Assembly (NCBI RefSeq): GCF_000585495.1
Contig: NZ_CP007264.1
Location: 1-64,000 of the forward strand
Source: Thermococcus nautili
Lineage (GTDB): Archaea > Methanobacteriota_B > Thermococci > Thermococcales > Thermococcaceae
Reading direction: 5' to 3'
DNA: 64,000 nt
Each line of letters starts with the position of its first letter. The stretch's first letter is position 1. The position numbers and the translations under genes are program-made. Positions 7,220 to 12,881 of this stretch are shown piece by piece. The notes below the pieces were generated by a model. It saw only the letters and a program-made list of their open reading frames with translations, did not search any database and was not told the origin of the DNA.

Positions 7220-7402
7220 ATGGCTCAGAGAGGTAGAAAAGGTGGAATTAAGTTAGGTCCTGGCCAGTTTGTAACTCGTGTTGGTTCGAAATACATGGTA
7301 GTGATTCCAAAGGAGGTTAGGGACGAGCTAGATATTAACGTGGGGGACACAGTAATTATAACCGTCAAGAAGGCTCGGGTTGAGGTTGTACCAGTGGAGT
7401 GA
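7220..7402 (+). CDS. AbrB/MazE-like transition regulator
   Basis: Protein of 60 residues. A Gly/Lys-rich start is followed by a SpoVT/AbrB-type swapped-hairpin domain: VTRVGSKYMVVIPKEVRDEL, then INVGDTVIITVKKARVEVVPVE. These proteins bind DNA as dimers or act as antitoxins. The start was placed at the ATG preceded by GGTGATTCCG; the transcript start is predicted about ten bases upstream. It lies divergent to the replication operon with a palindromic operator between them, so it likely controls the element's gene switch. A decayed copy of its 3' end lies at 8179-8217. Confidence 0.85.
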   Translation: MAQRGRKGGIKLGPGQFVTRVGSKYMVVIPKEVRDELDINVGDTVIITVKKARVEVVPVE

Positions 7403-7452
7403 GAGAAGAAATGCATCGTGTTTGATGTTGGACTCTTCTGGTTTCTGCCGTT

Positions 7453-7485
7453 TTCTCCCGTTTTCTGGTTCAGTGTTTTTAGGTG
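7453..7485 (+). promoter_or_regulatory. Element promoter C: repeated box with TATA-like sequence
   Basis: TTCTCCCG is followed after one base by TTTCTGGTTCAGTG and a TATA-like TGTTTTTAGG. It matches promoters A and B, but the spacer between the two boxes is 1 base instead of 11, a difference of about one helical turn. It is positioned to drive the two membrane protein genes that follow. Confidence 0.55.
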
Positions 7486-7515
7486 ATGAAGTGCTATTTT
7501 CTCTGGTGAGGCTTT

Positions 7516-7866
7516 GTGGACGTGAGCGAGAAGCGTCGGTTGATTCTCCAGGGTTGTGAGAAGTGGAAAGGCCATTGGGTGAGGGTTTACCTCACTAATG
7601 GAGCTGACTTTCGCGTGAAGGCTGAGGAGCTCAAGGAGATGGTTGAGAAGAATCAGCTTAACCTCAACCTTGTGAAGGAGGTTGAGGTTGATGATAACTA
7701 CCAGAAGTTCAAGCCGATGCCGGGGAGTGAAATCCCAAAGAGGTACCTGCCTTTGTCCGGTGATTCGGGTTCTTCTTCAGATGCGGGTAAGGACAAGAAG
7801 AGCTGGGAGGTCTTCCTTGGAGTTCTCGCTGTTCTGATAGTGCTTGGTTTTCTCTTGAGGAGGTGA
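7516..7866 (+). CDS. Element protein with C-terminal membrane anchor
   Basis: Unrecognised 116-residue protein with a GTG start preceded by GGTGAGG. The soluble part starts basic and contains a small beta-like domain (GHWVRVYLTNGADFRVKAEEL). A Ser/Asp/Lys linker leads to one transmembrane helix at residues 97-113 ending in Arg-Arg, typical of a tail anchor. The following gene also encodes a small hydrophobic protein, five bases on. Confidence 0.7.
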   Translation: MDVSEKRRLILQGCEKWKGHWVRVYLTNGADFRVKAEELKEMVEKNQLNLNLVKEVEVDDNYQKFKPMPGSEIPKRYLPLSGDSGSSSDAGKDKKSWEVFLGVLAVLIVLGFLLRR

Positions 7867-7870
7867 GAGT

Positions 7871-8182
7871 GTGAGCAGGGAGGCCGATGGTGCAGTGATT
7901 GGTTTCTTGGCGGGTCTGGCCGTGGCGATGGGTGGTGCGATTAAGGACGCGCCTTATGAGGGGTTCAAGGAGAAGACGTTCTGGAGGTCGCCGTTGATTG
8001 GTGCTTTCTGGGGTTCGGTGCTGGCGAGGAAGTATGGCCTGAAGCCTGTTCCTCTGTTCCTGTCCACGATTGGGTTGGAGCGCGCGACTGTTGAGGTTTA
8101 CAAGCTGTACCGTGCGATGGTGAAGAAAGACTACATTCCGGGGAAGTTCATTCACGGCGAGTGGGGAGTCCCGGTAAAATGA
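7871..8182 (+). CDS. Small membrane-associated element protein
   Basis: Unrecognised 103-residue protein with a GTG start preceded by GGAGGTGAGAGT. Two Gly/Ala-rich hydrophobic stretches (AVIGFLAGLAVAMGGAI and SPLIGAFWGSVLARKYG) separate charged parts, suggesting a membrane or virion-envelope protein. It forms a two-gene unit with the preceding tail-anchored protein. Its stop overlaps the ATG of a 12-codon remnant related to the AbrB gene end. Confidence 0.65.
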   Translation: MSREADGAVIGFLAGLAVAMGGAIKDAPYEGFKEKTFWRSPLIGAFWGSVLARKYGLKPVPLFLSTIGLERATVEVYKLYRAMVKKDYIPGKFIHGEWGVPVK

Positions 8183-8217
8183 AGAAGGAGAGGGTTGGGG
8201 TTGTGCCGGTGGAGTGA
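8179..8217 (+). pseudogene. Remnant of an AbrB-like gene 3' end
   Basis: The 12-codon frame MKKERVGVVPVE plus stop matches the end of the AbrB-like protein at 7220-7402 (KKARVEVVPVE plus stop), with most nucleotides identical across about 40 bases. It overlaps the stop of the preceding gene as ATGA. It is best read as the trace of a duplicated regulator, or as the scar of a recombination between two related element modules. Confidence 0.6.
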
Positions 8218-8297
8218 GGGTTAGCAGTCCTGAGTTTCTTTGCAATTATTTTGTATTTTCGTCAGGTTTATAGCGTTAGGTCCATGAATTTATCTTG

Positions 8298-9062
8298 ATG
8301 ACAGGGGGTTCTGCAGTTCAGAGTAGTGGAAGATGGGGATATCCGGAAGACCCACGGGAGTGGTTTAAACAGTTAGTTGGTGCTCTTCCTGCTACTGAAT
8401 TACTTGAGGAGTCAGAGATTCTTGTTGTGGACATTAACTTAATTAAAGGGATTCTTAACGAGCTTCAGCAGGAACTTGAGAAAATGTCCCTAGATGAGCT
8501 ATTGGATAAGTTCTTGAGTGTGGTTCCTGATATTGCGAGCGAGGAAAGTTACAATGAGGCTATCAAAAAGCTTGAGAAGGTGTACAAAGAGATGTTTCCT
8601 GTAGAGTTCGGAATGTTGGAAAAGTTCAGGGAACACTCCACGCTTGAAGATAAAAAGAGGGTTTGGGAGGAGATTTACAGGCCTACTGCTGTTAATCTTG
8701 CAGAGGGATTTGCCAGTGAGTCCGCTAGGTTGTGGGATTATGCGTTTAGTAAAGAGGATATTTCTGATGATGAGCTTGAGGAACTGGATTTAATTAACCG
8801 TTGGCTGTTTTTGCTCACTAAAGTTTTTGCGATTTCATCTCGGCTTGAGGATATGGAGAAATCAGTTGAGTTATCAAGGTTCGGCATAGTCTTGTACCTC
8901 AGGGGTCTTAAGATACTTTACGAGACGCCTGGTATTTCCATAGGCACAGCTAAGCAGATGTTGAGACAGGATTTTGAACTTATAATTAGGAAAATCCTTG
9001 AGAGTGGCTATGACTTCCAGAAGGCTGATGACTACTTGCTATCTGAGGTCTTGGAAGAGTAG
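8298..9062 (+). CDS. Unknown protein paired with a MazF-like toxin
   Basis: Unrecognised, mostly helical acidic protein of about 254 residues. The region is visibly AT-richer than the operons to its left. A TATA box TTTATAGC lies about 28 bases upstream of the ATG, so the transcript would be leaderless. The next gene, 16 bases downstream, is MazF/PemK-like, which makes this a candidate antitoxin or immunity partner, although it is far larger than usual MazE-type antitoxins and has no AbrB or ribbon-helix-helix motif that I can see. Confidence 0.7.
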   Translation: MTGGSAVQSSGRWGYPEDPREWFKQLVGALPATELLEESEILVVDINLIKGILNELQQELEKMSLDELLDKFLSVVPDIASEESYNEAIKKLEKVYKEMFPVEFGMLEKFREHSTLEDKKRVWEEIYRPTAVNLAEGFASESARLWDYAFSKEDISDDELEELDLINRWLFLLTKVFAISSRLEDMEKSVELSRFGIVLYLRGLKILYETPGISIGTAKQMLRQDFELIIRKILESGYDFQKADDYLLSEVLEE

Positions 9063-9078
9063 ATAGGGGGACATCCCA

Positions 9079-9537
9079 GTGAATCAGGGGGAGGTCTGGA
9101 TTGCTAAGGTGCCTTACTCGGATGTCTCTGATAGCATTGATTCAATTGCCGATGCATTGACTCACACCAATAAAAAGAAGTCTCGGAAGAGATATGTGTT
9201 AGTCCTGGGGGATATCCGGCCAGTATTAGTTATTAGCCGAGATGAGTACCACAAAGCTAGTTCTCACTCATCTATTATTGCTTGTCCAATAACAAGCAAT
9301 CTCCAGCGAGTAATAAAGATGTATCGCACGCTTAAGTCTGCGGGGTTCAGTGGGGTAACCCCTGGCCTTCTAAGAATAACAGGAAGTGAACGAATCCAAG
9401 CAGGGTTAGACCGTGATTCTGCTATTGTAATACTCAAGGTGACAACGCTTAATGTAAATCAGCTAGAAAACAAAATTGGGGAACTCCCCGACACTAAAGT
9501 TTCAAGTGTTGTTAAGATTGTCAAAGAGTTCTTTTAG
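9079..9537 (+). CDS. MazF/PemK-like endoribonuclease toxin
   Basis: Protein of 152 residues. It starts QGEVWIAKVPYSD and continues, after an extra Lys/Arg-rich loop of about 30 residues, with RPVLVISRDEYH, SIIACPITS and a C-terminal LDRDSAIVILKVTTL...KIGELP, the order of strands in PemK/MazF-type mRNA interferases. The GTG start is preceded by AGGGGG. It lies directly behind an unrecognised 254-residue protein, presumably co-transcribed. In an integrated element such a pair would act in maintenance or defence. The loop insertion is unusual. Confidence 0.65.
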   Translation: MNQGEVWIAKVPYSDVSDSIDSIADALTHTNKKKSRKRYVLVLGDIRPVLVISRDEYHKASSHSSIIACPITSNLQRVIKMYRTLKSAGFSGVTPGLLRITGSERIQAGLDRDSAIVILKVTTLNVNQLENKIGELPDTKVSSVVKIVKEFF

Positions 9538-9704
9538 GAAGTTTTCTTGTCATCTGCCGTTCCTGGTCGAGGCAGCAGCTGCCGAGCTCGCGCGGGTCCT
9601 GCACAAAAAGAAGGCACGAGAAGGCCGTTTTAGTGCTCAAAAATGAGCGTTACGGCAGGCGTCGAGTTGTGGCCGTTCAATGGAAAAGGCTTTTAGCCTA
9701 AAAA

Positions 9705-9712
9705 TTTATAAA
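9705..9712 (+). promoter_or_regulatory. TATA box of the split integrase gene
   Basis: A perfect TTTATAAA lies 28 bases upstream of the integrase ATG at 9733, predicting a leaderless transcript that starts at or next to that ATG. The 160 bases to its left have no open frame I can support. Confidence 0.6.
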
Positions 9713-9732
9713 CATCATTGGGTGTTTTCGTC

Positions 9733-10137
9733 ATGGTAAAATCGGGTGGTGTGTACGTACACTCCCAAGCGACCGGAGAGGAGCAGGCCGGAGCGCGGAA
9801 GCGGAGGCGTCCGAGGCGCCTTTCCCCGCGTCTGTACATTACGCTACCGCCAGAAATCTATCGGAAGGCCAAGGAGCGCTGGGATAACGTGAGCCGAATC
9901 ATCGCAAGCCTGCTTGAGGTGGCTTTGGCTGAGGATTTAACGGTCGAGGAGGTCGTGACGGCCGTAACGCTCCTTAGGAGTGGCGCTTTGGTGGTGAATT
10001 CGCCTTCGAGCGCGGGGGTTGCCGAGCCTGGTCAAAGGCGGTGGACTCAAGATCCACTCCCGCAGGGGTTCCGGGGTTCAAATCCCCGCCCCCGCACCAG
10101 AAACTTTTCTGGCGAAAAGTTTCATCAAAGTTGGTAG
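9733..10137 (+). CDS. N-terminal fragment of a split SSV-type integrase, Int(N)
   Basis: A basic, DNA-binding N-terminus (GARKRRRPRRLSPRLYITLPPEIYRKAKERW) leads to a helical stretch. The frame then runs directly into the tRNA-Leu gene, so residues from about 95 on are the translation of tRNA sequence plus chromosomal DNA. The catalytic tyrosine-recombinase domain is missing and should lie at the left end of the element. This is the expected product of SSV-type integration, where insertion at the tRNA cuts the integrase gene; such integrases are known in Thermococcales as suicidal integrases. The fragment is probably non-functional alone. Confidence 0.85.
   Translation: MVKSGGVYVHSQATGEEQAGARKRRRPRRLSPRLYITLPPEIYRKAKERWDNVSRIIASLLEVALAEDLTVEEVVTAVTLLRSGALVVNSPSSAGVAEPGQRRWTQDPLPQGFRGSNPRPRTRNFSGEKFHQSW
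10012..10096 (+). tRNA. tRNA-Leu (anticodon CAA)
   Basis: Full cloverleaf with a 7-bp acceptor stem GCGGGGG/CCCCCGC, discriminator A and encoded CCA. The anticodon stem GTGGA/TCCAC encloses CTCAAGA, giving anticodon CAA; the long variable arm fits a class II tRNA. It is the right-hand attachment copy of the integrated element. No TATA box lies in the GC-rich bases directly upstream, which belong to the integrase frame, so expression of this copy depends on read-through or does not occur. Confidence 0.95.
10012..10099 (+). other. Right attachment site (attR) of the integrated element
   Basis: The attachment core lies within the tRNA-Leu gene, since the integrase frame enters it from the element side. 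A complete tRNA is present at this junction, so the shared core may span most or all of the gene. The exact core cannot be delimited without the left junction. Confidence 0.7.
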
Positions 10138-10655
10138 CTTCTTCTGGAATACTATATTTCGGGTGATTTTCTTTTCAGTTGGTCGTTCTGAGTGTGAGAA
10201 CTTTTCAAATTGCTCCTTGCTTATGGGTTTAACCTTTAAATCGACGCCCGATGGGCGTCAAAGGAAAATAAACCCTTTGAAAGGGCTGTTTTGGTTGGTT
10301 CTCTCTTGTAAGGCTCGATTTTCCCAATAAAATCCCCCCTTCCCTTGAGCCCTTGAGCGAGGAGCTACTAACTTTTGGTGAAGCTTTTTTCAAAAGCTTC
10401 CTTCACAAGCGCTGGCGGAAGATGACGTGCCTTTTTTGGAAGTGCAAGTTTTAGAGGGGGTTTCTTTTTGACCTGCTCTTTGTGACATGTTTCTCTCTTT
10501 GAAAGCGCCCGAAGGGCGCTAATGAAGGAAACACGCTTAAAACAGGCGAGTTTAAGAGCAACCCCACCCGAAAATAAACTGTTTAAAACGCATGCCTAAT
10601 TTTGATGAAACTTTTCACCAGAAAAGTTTCTCCGCCAGCGCAAGTAAGGGCTGAA
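10100..10655. repeat. Non-coding palindrome array between tRNA-Leu and tRNA-Pro 3' ends
   Basis: No gene is supported here. The stretch holds short perfect hairpins: AAACTTTTC/GAAAAGTTT (10101-10122), GACGCCC/GGGCGTC (10243-10259), GAAGCTTTT/AAAAGCTTC (10380-10400), AGCGCCC/GGGCGCT (10504-10520) and GAAACTTTTC/GAAAAGTTTC (10607-10630). Beside several of them sits a box resembling ACCAAAAGTTAGTAGCTCC, in either orientation. The part from about 10500 to 10630 closely resembles 28810-28936, showing a dispersed repeat. tRNA-flanking terminators, processing signals or a non-autonomous repeat family are the options. Confidence 0.7.
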
Positions 10656-10658
10656 TGG

Positions 10659-10733
10659 TGGGGCCGCCGGGATTTGAACCCGGGTCACGGGCTCCCAAAG
10701 CCCGCAGGATGGGCCAAGCTACCCTACGGCCCC
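10659..10733 (-). tRNA. tRNA-Pro (anticodon TGG)
   Basis: Cloverleaf with acceptor GGGGCCG/CGGCCCC, discriminator A and encoded CCA (10656-10658). The anticodon stem CGGGC/GCCCG with loop TTTGGGA gives anticodon TGG. The T-arm is GGGTTCAAATCCC. Its 3' end faces the palindrome array to the left. Confidence 0.95.
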
Positions 10734-10740
10734 CTGCGGT

Positions 10741-11141
10741 AGGTGCATCACGGGTTGCCTTATTAAATTTTTCGTCGCTGAACTGGAATGATGATTCCAC
10801 GTCAACAACGCCAAAAGGAATGAGAGAGCTTCGCATTCCAAAAAGGAGTCACGAACTCTGATAAAACTTTGCAACAGCCTCGGGGATGGGCTGGCGAAAA
10901 GAGCGCCCTTCTCACCAAAGGGCAAAAAACAGTCGTGCACTTACCGAGTGCAAGTTTAGAGGGGGTTTAACACCAAAACAAGGCTTTTCAAGCAGTTCCA
11001 ACTTTGTTATTGGCGTCCGAAGGACGCCGTTTAAAGAGCGGAACACTCACCAAAGAGCAAGTAGATAAAACCCGCTCAGAAATAAACACTTCAAAAAAGC
11101 ACCTAATCTTCCGCCAGCGCTTGCGCAAGCAAGGGCTGTAA
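10741..11141. repeat. Non-coding palindrome array between tRNA-Pro and tRNA-Met
   Basis: No gene is supported. Hairpins include GCCCTT/AAGGGC (10905-10923), TGCACT/AGTGCA (10936-10952) and GGCGTCC/GGACGCC (11012-11028). The motif CAAGTTTAGAGGGGGTTT around 10950-10968 recurs near 10444-10460. The stretch next to tRNA-Met (CAGCCCTTGCTTGCGCAAGC, minus strand) resembles the trailer of tRNA-Pro. Same family as the arrays after the other tRNA genes. Confidence 0.65.
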
Positions 11142-11144
11142 TGG

Positions 11145-11219
11145 TGGGCCCGGGGGGCTTTGAACCCCCGACCACGCGGTTATGAGCCGCGCGCTCTGAC
11201 CAGGCTGAGCTACGGGCCC
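11145..11219 (-). tRNA. tRNA with CAT anticodon (elongator Met or Ile2)
   Basis: Acceptor GGGCCCG/CGGGCCC, discriminator A and encoded CCA. The anticodon stem CGCGG/CCGCG with loop CTCATAA gives CAT. It lacks the A1-U72 pair and GGG/CCC anticodon stem of initiators, so it is either elongator Met or the agmatidine-modified Ile2; the sequence alone does not settle which. It lies eight bases behind tRNA-Asn on the same strand and is probably co-transcribed with it. Confidence 0.93.
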
Positions 11220-11227
11220 ACTGATGG

Positions 11228-11300
11228 CGCCGCCGCCCGGATTCGAACCGGGGACCGCCGGATTAACAGTCCGGCGCTCTACCGACTAAGCTACGGCGGC
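11228..11300 (-). tRNA. tRNA-Asn (anticodon GTT)
   Basis: Acceptor GCCGCCG/CGGCGGC, discriminator G, encoded CCA. The anticodon stem CCGGA/TCCGG with loop CTGTTAA gives GTT. The TATA box TTTATAAA about 30 bases upstream (11330-11337) should drive this gene and the CAT tRNA behind it. Confidence 0.95.
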
Positions 11301-11329
11301 TCGACCCAATGTAGGGGATACAGGGGACG

Positions 11330-11370
11330 TTTATAAATTTTGCGGTTGGAAAGGGGAAAAGGTTTATAAC
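11330..11370. promoter_or_regulatory. Divergent tRNA promoters (Asn leftward, Thr rightward)
   Basis: TTTATAAA at 11330-11337 lies about 30 bases from tRNA-Asn on the minus strand. GGTTTATAAC at 11361-11370 lies about 30 bases from tRNA-Thr on the plus strand. Both match the archaeal TATA consensus at the expected distance. Confidence 0.7.
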
Positions 11371-11398
11371 TCTCAAAGGAGTCCCCTAAAGCGAGCCT

Positions 11399-11472
11399 GC
11401 CCCGGTAGCCTAGCCTGGCGGGGCGGCGGACTTGTAATCCGCCGGTCGCGGGTTCAAATCCCGCCCGGGGCT
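11399..11472 (+). tRNA. tRNA-Thr (anticodon TGT)
   Basis: Acceptor GCCCCGG/CCGGGGC, discriminator T, encoded CCA (11473-11475). The anticodon stem GCGGA/TCCGC with loop CTTGTAA gives TGT. It converges with the thymidylate kinase gene two bases after the CCA, so there is no trailer array here. Confidence 0.95.
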
Positions 11473-11476
11473 CCAT

Positions 11477-12097
11477 TCATTTCTCGAGCAGAGCCTCAAC
11501 GAGTGCAACAATCTGCCTGTGGACACCATCAACGTCCTCGAGGGCGTTGACGATTTTAATCTCAGGAAAGCGCTCCGCGAGCTTGAGGTAGTTTTCGCGA
11601 ACCTTCTTCTGGAGCTCCACTATCTTGTCAAACTCGGTCTTTATGCTCCTCGTTCTTATGCGCTTCATACTCTCCTTGACGGGAAGGTCGAGAAGCAGAA
11701 CGAGGTCGGGCCTTATTGCAAAGCGGTTGAGGTCTATCAGCCACTCAAGGTCAAGTCCCCTCGCCCACTGATAGGCGAGCGACGAGTAAAAGTAGCGGTC
11801 CGAAATCACGACCTTTCCCGATTCAAGCGCGGGTTTTATGAGCTTGTCAACGTGCTCGGCCCTGTCCGCCGCGAAGAGCAGAGCCTCCGCCTCGTGACTT
11901 ATTTTAGCCCCGTCAATTATTCCTTCCCTTCCACCGGTCAAGACTAGTTTCCTGATGAGCTTTCCGAACGGCGTGTCCGTGGGTTCCTTTGTTAGAACGA
12001 CCTCATAGCCCCTCTCCTCAAGCCACAGCTTGAGCAGCTTTGCCTGAGTTGACTTTCCAGCGCCGTCTATGCCCTCAAGCACAATGAATATCCCCAA
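11477..12097 (-). CDS. tmk: Thymidylate kinase
   Basis: Phosphorylates dTMP to dTDP with ATP, for dTTP supply. The P-loop GIDGAGKST follows the start directly; further family features are the DR motif in [20 protein letters not shown] and [10 protein letters not shown] place the start at a TTG, giving [17 protein letters not shown], because GGGGGTGA lies at the right distance before it. Upstream in-frame TTG and GTG codons would put the ribosome binding site inside the gene. A TATA box followed by a perfect 7-bp palindrome lies upstream. Confidence 0.95.
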   Translation of the reverse strand: MGIFIVLEGIDGAGKSTQAKLLKLWLEERGYEVVLTKEPTDTPFGKLIRKLVLTGGREGIIDGAKISHEAEALLFAADRAEHVDKLIKPALESGKVVISDRYFYSSLAYQWARGLDLEWLIDLNRFAIRPDLVLLLDLPVKESMKRIRTRSIKTEFDKIVELQKKVRENYLKLAERFPEIKIVNALEDVDGVHRQIVALVEALLEK

Positions 12098-12130
12098 GCC
12101 CGTCACCCCCAAAATGGAAGAACGTGTAAA

Positions 12131-12155
12131 CCCCTCGGCGAGGGGCTTATAAAAC
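12131..12155 (-). promoter_or_regulatory. tmk promoter with palindrome
   Basis: On the minus strand GTTTTATAAG is followed at once by CCCCTCG-C-CGAGGGG, a perfect inverted repeat with 7-bp arms lying between the TATA box and the predicted transcription start. In this place a bound protein would block transcription; it may equally be the terminator hairpin of the gene transcribed from the right. Confidence 0.45.
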
Positions 12156-12160
12156 TGCCG

Positions 12161-12880
12161 TTATACGGAGAGCCTCTTCATATAGTCAAAGAGCGACCAC
12201 ATACTCACGAACTCCTTCTGCTCGTCACCCTTGTAGAACTCGACGACACCGTCGGGCCTGAAGCGCATTCCAAAGTCGTAGTCGCCCTTGTTCAACTTGT
12301 GAAGGAAGACCTCCTTGGGCTTCGGTGGCAGGTAGCTGGTCATCATGTCGTTCATGAGTTCGACCTCAAAGCCAAAGTGCTCGTTCATCCTCGGGAAGAA
12401 GAGCACCGCAGGGGTGTTCATTGCATCAACGAGGGCTTTTCCCTCAAGCTTGAAGTTGTAGTGCTTGAAGACGTCGTGCATAAAGTCGTCAAGGGCGTTG
12501 GGGTAGTAGACCGTCGCACCGATATCGTTGGGCTGGGCCTCGATGAAGCTCCTGCTCTCGAGGATGGCGTTTATCTCGTCGACGTCGATCCCACTGACGT
12601 AAACCCTAACGCCACCGTAGTAGTAGACGTAGGCCAGCGGAAGGCCCTTCTTGTGGGCAAAGTCCTTGAGCGCTATGAGCGGAATCAGGCGGACGTCCAT
12701 TATTGTTGAACCGGTGCTGACTATGCCAACAACCATCGCCCTTTTGCCGTAGCGCGAGATGGCCCTTCCATCCCTGCCGACTATTATCGTTCCGTGGGAG
12801 ACCGTTCCTATGGCCCTTCCAAGGAGGGCAAGCTCCTCGGGATTAAACCTCTGCGAATAATACACTTCCACTTCCACCAC
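12161..12880 (-). CDS. Truncated, probably inactive phosphohexomutase-like protein
   Basis: Protein of 239 residues related to domain I of phosphoglucomutase/phosphomannomutase: AIGTVSHGTIIVGRDGRAISRYGKRAMVVGIVSTGSTIMDVRLIP corresponds to the GT(V)VVGRD(T)R segment and the strand after it. The catalytic phosphoserine loop (TASHNP in active enzymes) is absent, and the protein is about half the usual 450 residues. Its start lies close behind the sugar nucleotidyltransferase gene, so they are co-transcribed. A regulatory or scaffold role for a pseudo-enzyme beside a nucleotidyltransferase is an inference. Confidence 0.8.
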   Translation of the reverse strand: MVEVEVYYSQRFNPEELALLGRAIGTVSHGTIIVGRDGRAISRYGKRAMVVGIVSTGSTIMDVRLIPLIALKDFAHKKGLPLAYVYYYGGVRVYVSGIDVDEINAILESRSFIEAQPNDIGATVYYPNALDDFMHDVFKHYNFKLEGKALVDAMNTPAVLFFPRMNEHFGFEVELMNDMMTSYLPPKPKEVFLHKLNKGDYDFGMRFRPDGVVEFYKGDEQKEFVSMWSLFDYMKRLSV

Positions 12881-12881
12881 C

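Larger units (their letters stand above)
1..10099. mobile_element. Integrated virus/plasmid-like element (right part; left end outside window)
   Basis: The stretch from the left edge to the tRNA-Leu gene behaves as one foreign unit. It has overlapping small genes of no recognised housekeeping function, an extra MCM helicase, an AbrB-like regulator, a MazF-like cargo gene and, at its right boundary, the N-terminal part of an integrase whose reading frame runs into tRNA-Leu. In SSV-type integration the integrase gene is cut by insertion, so the C-terminal integrase part and a second tRNA-Leu copy should lie beyond the left edge. Thermococcus elements of the TKV/pTN3 kind integrate this way and MCM paralogues are known on such elements. 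No capsid or packaging ATPase gene is visible here, so virus versus plasmid cannot be decided. Confidence 0.85.

Noticed and set aside
9538-9700. Gene or structured RNA between the toxin and the integrase TATA
   Set aside because: Only a short GCAGCAGCTGC palindrome and no open frame with a start signal; nothing further is supported.
10019-10330. 103-codon frame starting within tRNA-Leu
   Set aside because: Reads tRNA and palindrome array sequence; no ribosome binding site and no protein-like character beyond that.
10100-11141. CRISPR array among the repeats near the tRNA genes
   Set aside because: Repeats are palindromes of differing sequence with irregular spacing; there is no constant repeat with spacers and no cas gene in the window.
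11145-11219. Initiator tRNA-Met
   Set aside because: The first base pair and the anticodon stem do not have the initiator features, although the anticodon is CAT.
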